The notes beneath the pieces were generated by a model. It was not told the DNA's origin and ran no database searches. It saw nothing but the letters and a program-made list of their open reading frames with translations. Both the position numbers and the translations under genes were made by a program. This document shows, piece by piece, positions 42,901 through 53,538 of a stretch of 64,000 nucleotides of DNA. Positions within the stretch are counted from its first letter, which is position 1. Each line of letters begins with the position of its first letter. Source of the stretch: Edaphochlamys debaryana (lineage: Eukaryota; Chlorophyta; Chlorophyceae; Chlamydomonadales); NCBI GenBank assembly GCA_016858145.1, contig JAEHOE010000081.1, positions 62,001-126,000 of the forward strand, given 5' to 3'.

Positions 42901-44575
42901 GGCCAAGCCCAAGGTTACCTTGTCCAAGCTAAACCCCAACGCCAAGCCCTTCTCCCTGAACATCAACGCAAAGGAGTTTGTGCCCAACTTCGGACCCAAG
43001 CCCACGGCCGCAGCAGCACCGGCAGCCGCCGCCCCGGCGGCGCCCGCCGCCGCTGTGCCGGCGGGCAGCGGAGCCGGCTCGGGGCCCGGCAGCGGTGGCG
43101 GCTCCGCCGCCGCCGCCGGCATCCTGGCCGCCGCCGCCGCCAGCAGCGCCAACGCTAATGCAACGGCGGCGCCGCCAGCCATGGCGGCAGCGGCTGCCCA
43201 GGCCGCCGCCAGCGCGATGGCCTCTGGCGGCGCCGGCGGGTACATGGGCGGCAGCAGCGCGCACGGGCTCGCCACCACGTACCACCACAGCTCGGCGCAG
43301 GCGGGCCCGCACGGGCCCCAGGGAGGCCCAGGCGCGCACCAGGCAGGCCCGGGCGGGCCCCAGTACGGCCACGGCGGCGCCGGGGGCATGCACGGCGGCC
43401 ACGGGCACGAGCGCGGGTTTGGCGGCGCCGGACCCATGGTTCGCGAGCCGCGGGGCGGGGCCGACCATGGCTCCTACCACCACCGGAACGACGGGGGCGG
43501 CGGCGGCTACCGGGGTGCTGGCGGCGACGGCGGCGGTTACCGGGGTGGCGGCGGCGGCGGCGATCACGGGTACCGCGGCGGCGCGGGCGCGGGCTCCGGG
43601 GACGCCTACCATCACCACCACCACCACCACAAGGGCGCGGGCGGGCCGGGCGAGCACCACGGCGGGCAGGGCGGCAAGGGGTCGGACGGCCACGGCGGGG
43701 GCCAGGGCCAGGGCGGCGGCCTGCACAAGGTGCAGCCGCCGCCGCCGCCCTCGGGTCCCATGGGCGGCCCCGGCGAGGGCGGCCCCATCCCCATGATGGC
43801 TATGCCCAATGGCGTGGGCCCGGGCATGGCCCCGCACGGCATGGTCCCCATCACGCCCGCCATGGCGGCCCAGATGGGCGCCGTGCCGTACCAGATGGTG
43901 GCGGTTGCTCCTGGGCCCGGCGGGACCTACATGACGAGCATGCCGCCGGGTGCGGTCATGGGCGGCCCGGGCGGCGCCGTACCCATCATGTACGCCGTTC
44001 GGCCCGCCGGCGGCGGCCCGGCGGTCATGACGCCCGGCATGATGATGGGCGGCCCCGGCATGCCGCAGGGAGTGCCGTACGGTGCCGTAGCGGGGCCGTA
44101 CGCCATGGCGCCGCCGGGCGGCATGCCGCCTCCCAGCCCCACGGGCCGGCCCCCGTCCACGGGTTTCTTCCAGACCGCCCCCAACGGCCCCTACACGCTC
44201 ATAGGCCCCGCCCCCGGCCACGGCCACGGCCACCCCGGCGGCCCCATGGGAGGGCAGGGGCAGGGCCCCCCCATGGTGGGGGGCCACGGGCACGGCCACC
44301 AGCACCCCATGATGGGGGGCCCAGGCCACGGCGGGCACGGCCCGGGCCACGGCGGGCCCATGGGAGGCCCGCACGGGCCCATGGACGGCCGCCAAGGGGG
44401 CCCGGGCATGGGCATGGGCGGGCCCAAGGGCGGCGGCGGCCGGGGAGGGCACCGGCCGCAGCGGATGGAGCACGAGCGGCAGGGGCCGGGCGCTGGGCAG
44501 GGCCCGGGCCCCGGGCCGGGGCAGGGCCCTGGGCAGGTGCAGCAGCAGGGGCCGCCCCGCCCGGACATGGAGTGA
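39996..44575 (+). CDS. ATXN2: ataxin-2 homologue (Lsm, LsmAD, PAM2), RNA-binding/translation regulator
   Basis: Seven exons, 39996-40214, 40355-40644, 40801-41095, 41334-41776, 42006-42126, 42437-42516 and 42712-44575, join in frame to 1103 aa. Domains: Lsm at about 55-125 (DRLGFVGNVLIGYKVEVQ, then GVVYEGVF ... VTLKYAKVI); LsmAD at about 205-250 (RFGVQTTWSEHFYTTKINRN, EASRLAKEIE); PAM2, which docks on the MLLE domain of poly(A)-binding protein, at about 553-575 (LNPNAKPFSLNINAKEFVPN). The remaining C-terminus of about 500 aa is low-complexity, rich in Gly, His, Pro, Met and Ala, with an 8-9 His run near 43610, typical of condensate-forming RNA-binding proteins. Known family roles: stress granules, mRNA stability and translation. 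Long frames on the opposite strand are by-products of the GC-rich repeats. Confidence 0.93.
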
Positions 44576-46019
44576 AGGGCAGACCCTCCTCTAAACATTG
44601 GGGATTAGGCGGCGAAACGCGGAGGAGAACGCGGCATGCTCGGCCTGATTCGGGCTGCGCGCGGGCATTTTGGCCGAGGATGCCTAGGCTAAGCGACGGG
44701 GCTGAGCGGTCGTAGGAAGCGGACGCAGAAGGTTGGCAGTCGGGCGGTCGGGCCCTGGGTAGGCCTGGGCGCGAGGGCGAGTGAGGGCTGAGGAGGAGGT
44801 TGATGTGAGGCGCAGCCTGGGTCCTGGGCGAGTTGCTGGGGAGGGAGGCGCTACGCAGAGCGCCGTGGAGACGTGCGCGCCCTAGGCTTCCGGCCCTCTA
44901 CTCTCGAAGAGGGTACGGGCAGTCGGGCGCGCTCAGTTTTGGGTCAACCATGCGTGGTCGGAGGGGTGCCTCGAGGCGCAGGGGGCGTGGTCGCAGCAAG
45001 GCTGGCACTGACACTGGGGGTTCCCGGCGCTGGAGCGTCGGTGTCCGCCCCGGTCCATTCGTGGTGTAAGCCGCTGCGGTCGAAGAGCTGACGGCTACCT
45101 GCCAACGGCCCCTGGCACAGCCCTTGCGTGGTCGGACAGCAGGGGAGTTAGCCGCCAGATCCGCCTACTGATCCCAGGGAAGATAGCATCACTGCAGCGA
45201 AGGCACCTAGTTGGCTGCACCGGCCCTACACCATGGCTGACTTCTCGTCGACCGGCTCCTGCGCTTTCCACAGTCTAGGTGCAGGGATGGGTAGCTATCC
45301 AGCCCGGATCCAGGATGTCCGGCGAGGTGTCAGGGCATCAGCTCTCACCTGGGCCCGTCAGCGCAAAGGGGCAGATTCGTTAGGTCTATTCAAGTCCGGC
45401 CCAGCCCAGGCTTGGCAAAGCGCTCAATCGGGAGGCCGGGGAGAGCGCAGCTGAGCAGCCAGCCTGACGTCTGCCCTGTCGGGGCCCTTACTTGCTTGGC
45501 AGACGGCCGTGCGTGGTCCCGACACGTGGCTCCGCGTGGCTGGCGTGGGGACTTCGGGGGAGCAGCTGTGGGCTGGCGCTGGATACAGGCGTGTCTGGGG
45601 GGAAGCAAGCGACGACACACCGGCGAGGTGAGGAGGATGCCATAGCTGAGGACCAGGCTTCGCACGCACTTGGGGGCCAGCTGAGGATGGTCGAAGGCTC
45701 GCACGCATGACGAACATGCCGAGGGACGCGGAAGCACTCAGCCGTTCAGCTGGAGACCGCGGGTCGCTGCTGTGCAGTTCTACCTCTGCTAAAGCGCCTT
45801 GCTGGCCGCAGCTCGTCTGGTCGCAGATCAACCTCACGTACTGCCAGACGCGCGAACACGCAGGTCGAATGCAACGGCGCTGGAGCACACAACAGACCAG
45901 TAGATGCATCTCGAGGGCGCTTGATCAAGCTTAGCTGCTGCCAGCGGCAAAAATGGTGCGAAAACAGTGTTCGCTCAACAACCTCTCGCTGCGCGCCAAG
46001 CTCCGCGCCCCCCTGAGAC
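44576..46019. other. intergenic: ataxin-2 3' UTR and ZIP upstream region
   Basis: About 1.4 kb. The first 490 bp are probably 3' UTR (poly(A) motif at 45065). Small open frames beyond it lack homology, good starts or splicing partners. Confidence 0.55.
45065..45069 (+). terminator. TGTAA poly(A) signal, ataxin-2 homologue
   Basis: First TGTAA downstream of the stop codon at 44575, giving a 3' UTR of about 500 nt, normal for chlorophytes. Confidence 0.6.
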
Positions 46020-49000
46020 ATGCCCACGCTGCTCCTTGCCATGCAGTCCGACCCTGCGGCGGGCTTGTCGCCCGGCTGCGCGGGCGGTGCCGATGTCGCG
46101 CAAGCTCCCAGCCCGAGTGGTGGGAGCGTTGCGTCGCCGTCGCCTGGCACTGTAGGACTGGCTTTCGGACTTGTGATTGCAGCTGGAATGGCTACGTGTG
46201 TTGGGGCGGCTCTGGCCTTCTGTATCAAAATGACGGACACCAAAATATTGGCAGGGTAAGCGGTAGACTGGGTGCACGTCGCAGTGGTACAAGGGCGTGG
46301 CCTACCAAGGACCAGGGTGGACAAGCGACCGCCACGCACCGGAGCGCACGCACTCGCTACGCACGCACCTGACGCACCGCCTTCGCCGACTTTGGCGCAC
46401 AAGGCCTGGCGGCCTACCTGCACAGGGCAGCCCCCCTGACCCGCCCCCTCCCTGTGTGCTCAGAGCGCTCGGAGCCTCTGCAGGAGTCATGACGTGAGCT
46501 GGGAACTACCCGGGCCGATGAGGAGCTAGAGCGCGGGGGACCGAAGGGCCGGGAGGCACAGCTAGCGGAGGGCTGCGGACACCGGCGGCTGCCCTTGGCC
46601 GGTGCGCATCCCCACACGCCTTGTCACCGCTTGCAGCACTAACCGGTGCCCTCCCCCTTTGCCTTACTTCCCAGGTACGTGTCCTTCGTAGAGATTTTTA
46701 GCGAGAAGGCGATTGCTGGGTTCGAGGAGGCGGGGTACGCTCCGAACGAGGCCTACCGCTACGCCACTCTGATGTGAGCTTGGCCGGTCAGGGGTGGTGT
46801 TGATGGGTTGGGTTATCTTCACTCGAGGGGTGCAATCGGAAGAGTCACGCAGGTGCCCGCATGAACATGCTCCCCTCTGGCCCCCTCCCCTCAAATCCCC
46901 CCCACCCTGCCGCCCTGCTGCCACCCGCCTCACGCCATCTCCTGCCCCCCTTACCGGTACCCTATCCCCGCCCACCAGGTTCTTCGGCGGTATGGCCTTC
47001 ACGTGGCTGCTGGGCTGGGTCTCGCACGCGCTGATGCACCTGGCCGAGTCGTGCGGGGGGATACGCAGGCGCAAGGAGGTCCGCGGCGGGCCGTGGCGGC
47101 AGGGGCGCACGGGGGGATGGGTGTGGCAGGGTGGCGTGTCCGGCAGTGTGTGCTTGGGCGCGAGGTGTGGTCGTGGAGCGAGGTGTCCCCCAGTGCTGTG
47201 TACGGCACAAGGGCGCGCACCGCCGCACGTGCACGTCGGTGTGGGTGGCACACGCCGCGTCCCTTCCGCCGGCCTCACCGCCCCCCCCCCCCTCGATGCC
47301 CCCGCATCCCCCACGTGCGCAGGTCTCCACGGACTCCTCCGACCGGGGGGAGATCTGGCTTCGCATGGACACGGGCGGCGAGGGGGGGGAGGCGCTGGTG
47401 GGGGCAGACACTGTGGGGGCGGACGCCGCCTCCCGGACCCCCTCGGGTCGCTCCCTGTCGCGGCTCGCGGGGGACTCTGCGCAGGGCCCCACGCAGCCCC
47501 CCTCGGAGCAGCTGCCGCTGGCGCGGACCTCCGTTGCGGCGGCGGCGGGGGCGGGGGAGGGCGTCACGCGGCGGCACGTTACCTGCCCCGACCGGCCCCA
47601 CGGGCAAGAGCCGGGGCAGCAGACGCCCCGCCAGCAGCAACAGCAGCAGCAGCAGGCCGGGGTGCCGCTGTCGGTTTGCGGCTGCGGGACGGCGGGGGCG
47701 GCGGCGATGGGGGCGGCGCTGGCGCAGAGCGAGGGCGGCGGAGGGGTGGAGGGCGGCGGCGGTGTGCCTGCCACACCGTCCGGGGCGGCGGCGCCGGAGG
47801 GCCGGGCCGGGGAGGCGGCCCCGGGGCCGGTGGCCGAGGGTGTGGCGGGGGGTCACGACCCCCACAGCCACCAGCACCTAGCGCGCATGGGTGAGTGGGG
47901 GGCGCCAGGGGCGGGGTGGGGGGTTGAAGGTCGCGTTGGGTTGGGGTACGGGTAGATGGCTCATCAGGCGGGGAGTTGAGCCATCGAAGGGCTCGATAGG
48001 GGTGGGGCGGCTCGAGTCGCATCAGTTGGCAGTGGTTTGGTGAAGGCTTGCGGCACGGGCGATGCTGAGAGGGATTTGGGGGAGGGGGCTCGGTGGCTCA
48101 TTGAGCGGGAGAGTGAGCTTGAGCGTGACCGACAAGGGTGGTGAGGCTCGCATCCCGACAGGGGACAGGGGGGCGGACAAAGGCTAGCGGTAGAAAAGCG
48201 GAGTTTGCAGAAGCCAGCTCCGACTGGGTAGATGCTTTGCTGCCCGTCATGGCAACTCATGAAACCCGTCCCATCAGCTTCTGTAGAGGAGCATTCATGA
48301 TGCCGCCCCTTGCCCTCGACCGGCTTCGCAATCCCGCTCAGCTTTTTACACCGTCTATCCCTACCCTCTACCGCCCCCCCCCAGGCCTCCTCTCCGCGCT
48401 GGCCATCGGGCTGCACAACCTGCCCGAGGGCCTGGCCACGTTCGTGGGGACCCTGGCCGACCCCTCGGCCGGCATCGCCATCGCGGTGGCCATCACGCTG
48501 CACAACATCCCCGAGGGCATTGCCGTGGCGCTGCCGATATACTTCGCAACGGGTAGGGGGGGGGGGCATGGGGGCCTGGGGCTGGGGAAGGCGGCGCAGT
48601 GCATGACACCTGGGAAGAGCTATTCACACACCCTCCCCTTGTGTCTGCCCTCTCACCTCCCCCCCCTTCCCCTTACACACCCTTCCCCCCAGGCAGCAAG
48701 CTCAAGGGCTTTCTGTGGTCGGCGGTGGCGGGGCTGGCGGAGCCCATCGCGGGACTGCTGGTGGGGGAGGGGGGGGAGAGGGGGTTGTGCTGCGGCAAGG
48801 CGTGGTTGGCGTGCGGTGCACGCGCCCTCCCTCCCCGAGGGCAGGAGGGCAGCATGCGGGGTGGGGGGGCCGCTGTGCCTTGACGACCCGCTCAGCCCCC
48901 TCCCCCTCCCCACCCCCATCAACCCCCCCCCCCCAGGGCTGGCTGATCCTGCGCGGCCGCGACAGTGACCCCCTCATGTACGGCTGCATGTTCTCAATCG

Positions 49001-49272
49001 TGGCGGGCATGATGGTGGGTGCAACAGGGGGGGGGCGGGCACACGAGGGCTTCCGGGCAGCTCCTGCACTCCTTGTGCCTCCCACCAACCCCCTTCCCCC
49101 CCCCCCCTGCCCCCTCCCCTGCCCCCCCCCCCCTGCCCCCCAGGTGTACATTGCGCTGGTGGAGCTGCTCCCCGCCGCCCTCCGCTACGACCCCGGGGAC
49201 ACGTGGGTGTCCCGCTGCGCCGTGGCGGGGATGGCCGTCATGGCGGCGTCGCTGATGCTGTTCAAAATGTGA
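46020..49272 (+). CDS. ZIP-family metal (zinc) transporter, ZupT/ZIP11 type
   Basis: Membrane uptake carrier for Zn and related divalent metals. Eight exons, 46020-46255, 46675-46773, 46979-47078, 47323-47890, 48385-48552, 48693-48760, 48937-49014 and 49144-49272, join in frame to 481 aa; an in-frame ATG at 46041 is an alternative start. TM1 is [22 protein letters not shown]3 is [17 protein letters not shown]. The two family metal-site motifs are present: HNLPEG (about 345) in TM4 and HNIPEG (about 374) in TM5. TM6-8 follow ([47 protein letters not shown]). Between TM3 and TM4 exon 4 adds a cytosolic-type loop of about 190 aa with Gln-run, Gly/Ala-rich and a final HDPHSHQH His cluster, in the position of the His-rich metal-sensing loop. 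Several introns have G-run starts and C-run ends. Confidence 0.92.
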
Positions 49273-50352
49273 GGGGAGGGGGGGAGCGGGGGGGCTGGGC
49301 AATGCTTGGGTGGGGGCGAGGGGGCTGTGGTTTGCGTTGTGTGCGTCACCTGGCGAAGCAGGAGGAGTGATACTACTGATGGATTGGTTATAGCAAGTAT
49401 CGTAGCTTAGAGCGAGTGCTGTAGAGTGGGCGTTACTGTATCGAAGCCACCTACTACTAGATATCAACCATGGCCGGACGGATAGCGATGGCTGTTGGGC
49501 GTGAAACTCGGGCGTGGGGCTCTCGCGCACATTCCCAGACGCTTGGTGGCTGTTCCCGCTGTGCAAGGGCGGCACCGGCACCGGTATGCAGGTGGTGTGC
49601 TCTCAGCCGTAGTCGGCGAACGCTGGGCCGGGAACTGGTGAACGGGGATCGGTCCGGAGGGGCACGTCCGCTCCGCTTGTTGGCGGTTGGCCTGTCGCCT
49701 ATGGGGTATGGTTGTGAGGCTTGGGGTATGGGCTGTTGGGCACGTGTTCCGTGTCTCGAGGCTCCTGGGCCCGGGGGCGGCAGGAGTCCGCGGGTTATGG
49801 GTTGTTACTTCGTGCCAGCGGTGAACCTGCTTCGTGCACCAGTTGTTGGCGGCAGATGGCGTTGCGTTGCGCTTGGCTGGGGGCCTTGGTGCGGTTAAGC
49901 TCTTGGTAGCTCTTTCACGTAAGAGCTGCCGGCATGTTTGGAGGGGGTTGGCAACGTGTCAGACCCGGGACCCGAGTGGATGGCTGCGGATGCGGGTGTG
50001 GGCTTACCAATGTCCACGGGATCAGGTGCGGCCTGACTGCCTGGCTGGGGGCCCCGGGGCTGTGTGCTGAAGTGAGATGTGGCAAGCTGTGGAGGCCGGA
50101 CGCGTCTGCAGGCTAATGAGCAGGGCTGAGGGCTTGACTGGAGTCGGTCTTGCGGCGGGCTGCCGTCTCGGGGGCGGCAAGGGGCGGGAGGGGCCTGGCG
50201 AGATGGCTGTGGTCTCGATGGTCGGTCGAGGGAAGCACCACCTGCCTTGAAATGCATTGGGAAGTTACAGTACAGGGGTGGAGTTGGGGATGATGTGCAG
50301 TCCGCACTTCAGCCGTAATCGCTGTCCGGTGCTGAGAAAGGCAAGAGCACGG

Positions 50353-50370
50353 CTCTCTCTCGAGAGAGAG
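50353..50370. repeat. 18-bp perfect palindrome (CTCTCTCTCGAGAGAGAG)
   Basis: Self-complementary GA/CT tract centred on tcga; a related cTCGAGAGAGg follows at about 50383-50392. It could be a simple-repeat hairpin or a factor site. Confidence 0.6.
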
Positions 50371-50463
50371 AGGTTACGCAGGCTCGAGAGAGGACCGGAG
50401 AGGCGGTCAGGCGGTCACTGCAGTAGAGCGGATGCAGCCGTGCAGGTGGCGGTCAGGCGAACT

Positions 50464-50468
50464 TGTAA
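50464..50468 (+). terminator. candidate TGTAA poly(A) signal, ZIP transporter
   Basis: First TGTAA found after the ZIP stop codon (about 1.2 kb away) and 250 bp before the next start codon. Confidence 0.4.
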
Positions 50469-50714
50469 CATCGTGTGCGCCGTGACGACTTGCGAGGTGG
50501 CATAGTAATTGTGCAGCATGGCGGAGGGAGGGCGGACGGGTGACTTGGAGCCCGCCGCGGGGCCTCGCGGCGGCCGGCGGGGCGCGGTCAACCGCGCGGG
50601 TAATGCGGGTTAAGCACGCTCGGCCATGACACGTTTCACGAGCCCGCCGAGCAAGGAATAGCATACTTAGAAGGTTGTGATTGGCTGCACAACCCATACA
50701 TCTCTAGCTGCAGG

Positions 50715-52174
50715 ATGGGCGAAGACCTCAAGCAGCCGTTGCTTGGCCCTTCGGTGAGCAATGGTGCACTGCGAAGCCCTATCGCGCGTGCCGACACCAA
50801 TGCCGACACCAATGCATTGCTATGCAGGCGCCGCCTCACCCGGGGTATGCGGGAGGCGGGCCCTCCGGTAAGCGTGCCGGCATGCGAGCTGACGATGAGC
50901 CCTGGCTCCTCTCGGTGCTGCCTCGATGTACAATCGAGCTCTATCCATCTACTTGATACTGCTTAGCTCCTGCGGGTGCCGAAAAGCGTTCGGTGGCCCA
51001 ACCGGGCCTGGCCCGACCCTCGTCCGCCGCTGCTTGCTCCCCGCTCATGCCCCTTGCAGGCCCCTCCGCGCCCCCGGCCCCAGGCTATCCGGTAGCGGGC
51101 TACCCGGTTGCCGCCCCGGGTCCCTCGGGCGGTGCCGCCTACCCCTCCGTGGCGCCGCCCTCCGCCTACCCCTCCATCCCCGCCGCCCCCGTCCTCGCCC
51201 CCGCCCCGCCGGTAGTGACCGTGTGTAGGCACGAGCACCACCACCACGGAGAGACGGTGCGTACAGCTGATTGTTGGGTTTGCATGATCGACATTATGGC
51301 AGGGGTTGGAATCCGCGAAGGGTTGATTGCAAGGTGGCACGTAAGGTAGACAAGAGCACGGAGTGGCGCTGGACACGGTGGTGGTGCAAACCAGGGAGTA
51401 ACGGTGATGCATTGCATGTCGGCCGAAAACCACGCGGTGGTCGCAAGAGCACTGACTCGGGAAGCACGGGGAGACGGTGTGGGCCACCGCCGCGGGCAGA
51501 GCGGGTTGACTCACCAAGGCCCCCCCTGCCTTGTCCTCTTGCTTGGTCCCACTTACCCCCGTCCACAGCGGCTCGCGTGCGGCAACTGCCACCGGCTTGG
51601 CGTGCCGGAGCCTGACAAGGTGGGGCCCCGGGGGGGGGGGAAGGGGTAGCTGAGGGGGCGGGGGGTAGGGGGCAGCGGATGCTGGATGTCCAGGTACCCC
51701 TGGATGCTAGGGCGTGGCTTGGTGCTGCCCCCTTTCCAGCTAAGCGCCCCAGTGAACCCCCTGCCTGCGCCCACGCGCCCCGCCCTCCGCCCCCGCAGGA
51801 GTCGGGCCTGTGCACGTGCATCAGCGCCGTGGGTCTGTGCGCCTCGGGGTGCTGGTGCTGCTGGTTCATGCCCTTCTGCTGCGACATAACCAAGGACACG
51901 GTGGGGGCGGGGTTTTGTGGGGTCTGGGTGTGATGTGATGTGATCTTCGACGGTCTGGAATGCGGGCGGGAGAAGACGGGTGCGGGAGGGGCGAAGGTGG
52001 GGATGCGTGGCGGTTTGGGGATGAAGGGGTACCTGTGTTGCGGCTTCATAAGCGCAGGCGTCATGCGCCTCCCTGCCCTCCATGAGGCCCCTCCCACCGC
52101 CTCGGCCGTCGCAGGTCTACCGCTGCCCCTGGTGCCACGCTGAGATGTACCGGCGGAGGGCGCCCTTCGAGTGA
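50715..52174 (+). CDS. LITAF-domain (SIMPLE-like) membrane-associated zinc protein
   Basis: Six exons, 50715-50753, 50828-50867, 51060-51256, 51569-51619, 51799-51900 and 52115-52174, join in frame to 162 aa. N-terminus: a short leader MGEDLKQPLLGPS, then a Pro/Tyr/Ala-rich region (APPHPGYAGGGPSG, GYPVAGYPV, AYPSVAPPSAYPS) like the proline-rich part of LITAF proteins, then VTVCRHEHHHHGET. The LITAF domain has CGNCH as the first Cys pair, a hydrophobic Cys-rich hairpin (CISAVGLCASGCWCCWFMPF) that inserts into the membrane, CCDITKDTVYRCPWCHAEMY with the second Cys pair, and the C-terminal RRRAPFE. Known members sit on late endosomes/lysosomes. The His4 run upstream may add metal binding (inference). 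Confidence 0.85.
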
Positions 52175-52692
52175 GGGCGGGGCCGGGAGGCGCGGAGGGC
52201 GCGGTCCGAGTGAGGGCCCCACACAGGGGCTGGGTGCAGGGGCCGGGGCCCTTGGGAACCCCGTGGTTTGCCCCATGATTTCGTGGTGGTTTCTCGGGCG
52301 CCCCGTGCGCCTCAACCGAGCAGTGTTGGACCCATGTGGGCCCCGCTGGATGCGCCCAGGCCTGGGCCTGGGCCTGGATCTGGACCTGAATGCGGCGCTG
52401 GCTCGGGGCCGTGCGGGCCCTCGCCACGTGCGCTTGCCGTACATACACGCATATGCTCGATTGCGGCGCACCCCAGACAAGTTTTTGCCGAGGCGGTGGC
52501 TCCGCCGTGAAGGGCTAGGGCCTGAGGAAAGGGTGACTGTTGTAGACGCTGTGGGATCGAGGGAAGAGAGGTCATTTAACGGAGCCGCAGGGAAAGGGGG
52601 GGGGCGCAAATAGGGCGTCCGTCGGTGTGAGTGAGCAGAGGCATGCAGTGTCCGGTGCTCTCTACTCTTGGGGTACTGAACTTGCCTGAATT

Positions 52693-52740
52693 GGGGGAAT
52701 CAGAGGATCCTGCGCATCGGGGGAATCAGAGGATCCTGCC
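52693..52740. repeat. two direct copies of gggggaatcagaggatcctg
   Basis: Units at 52693 and 52719, 26 bp apart. Confidence 0.85.
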
Positions 52741-53456
52741 CATGTGTGATTGTGGGACAGGTATTGCGTATTTGCTGGGTATTGGGGCGGTAGTGGACGG
52801 TCGCCCCGGCCGTGGACTTAAGTGGTGAGCCGCGACTCTGCAATGGCAAAGCGGGGCACATTTGAATGTGCTTCTGGTCCTCCCTACCCCCACCCCCACC
52901 TCACCACCAGACTTCAGCGCCGCGCAGTATGGGTCAATCGCGGTCCGTGGCATGGCCACAGGCTCCCGACCAACATGGGTAGAGCGGCAGAGCGCAGCTC
53001 AACGGGAGGAGCACTCGCAAGGGGTACGGGCGCCGGCGGATATGCTGTGAGAAGGCGAGGACTCACCCAGCTTGAGTAACTCCTGGCCCCCTGACTACCG
53101 AGCTGTGGCCCTCACATGCGGAGCGCCGGCTCCCGCAGCACGTGCAGAAGGTAGAGAGGGCATGGGCGACTGGGAGAGGAGGGGACGCTGGAAAGCCCTC
53201 CGCCCCAGTGTAGCACACAAGCAGCAAGCCTGCCTACAGTGCCTAGCGCTACAGCGGAGCGGTTTGCGCGGACGAAGCTGGCCGGGGGTGCTCAGGGGCT
53301 CGGCCGTGGCCGCCTAGGTCGGGCAGGGGAGAGCTCGGGAACGTGCGGGGTGAGAGGGCTCTGACGTCGGAAGAGTCGGAGAGGTCGAAGGGGCTGTACA
53401 CAACGTCTGGCACAAGCTATGCTTGCCAGGTTCTTCTTAGCGGAGAGACTTACCTC

Positions 53457-53506
53457 AGCTGATTGGGATGGAGCCGGAAAGGCGGGAAGTGGACTTCGGG
53501 AGCTCT
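53457..53506 (+). promoter_or_regulatory. conserved block upstream of ANK5 (shared with ANK6)
   Basis: agctgattgggatggagccg through ggacttcgggagctct is repeated at 56517-56566 with one substitution. A second shared word, gtatagagtag, stands just before both ATGs. It may be a core promoter or 5' UTR element. Confidence 0.5.
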
Positions 53507-53538
53507 GAGCTCGTATATCGAATCCGTATAGAGTAGAC

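Larger units (their letters stand above)
49273..50714. other. intergenic: ZIP 3' region and LITAF upstream region
   Basis: About 1.4 kb with no gene seen. It contains a TGTAA at 50464 and an 18-bp perfect palindrome at 50353-50370. Confidence 0.5.
52175..53538. other. intergenic between the LITAF gene and the ANK array
   Basis: No gene seen. A 26-bp-period repeat lies at 52693-52740, and the last 80 bp form a conserved ANK upstream block. Confidence 0.5.

Noticed and set aside
42929..44473. 514-codon open frame on the minus strand
   Set aside because: Exact antisense of the Gly/His/Met-rich last exon of the ataxin-2 homologue; GC-rich repeats keep all frames open. No homology, no splice partners.
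45100..46019. Several 60-160-codon open frames between the ataxin-2 homologue and the ZIP gene
   Set aside because: No domain, no splice structure and strong base-composition effect; they look like chance frames.
52175..52612. Open frame following the LITAF gene
   Set aside because: Starts inside the 3' UTR and has no recognisable domain or intron signal.
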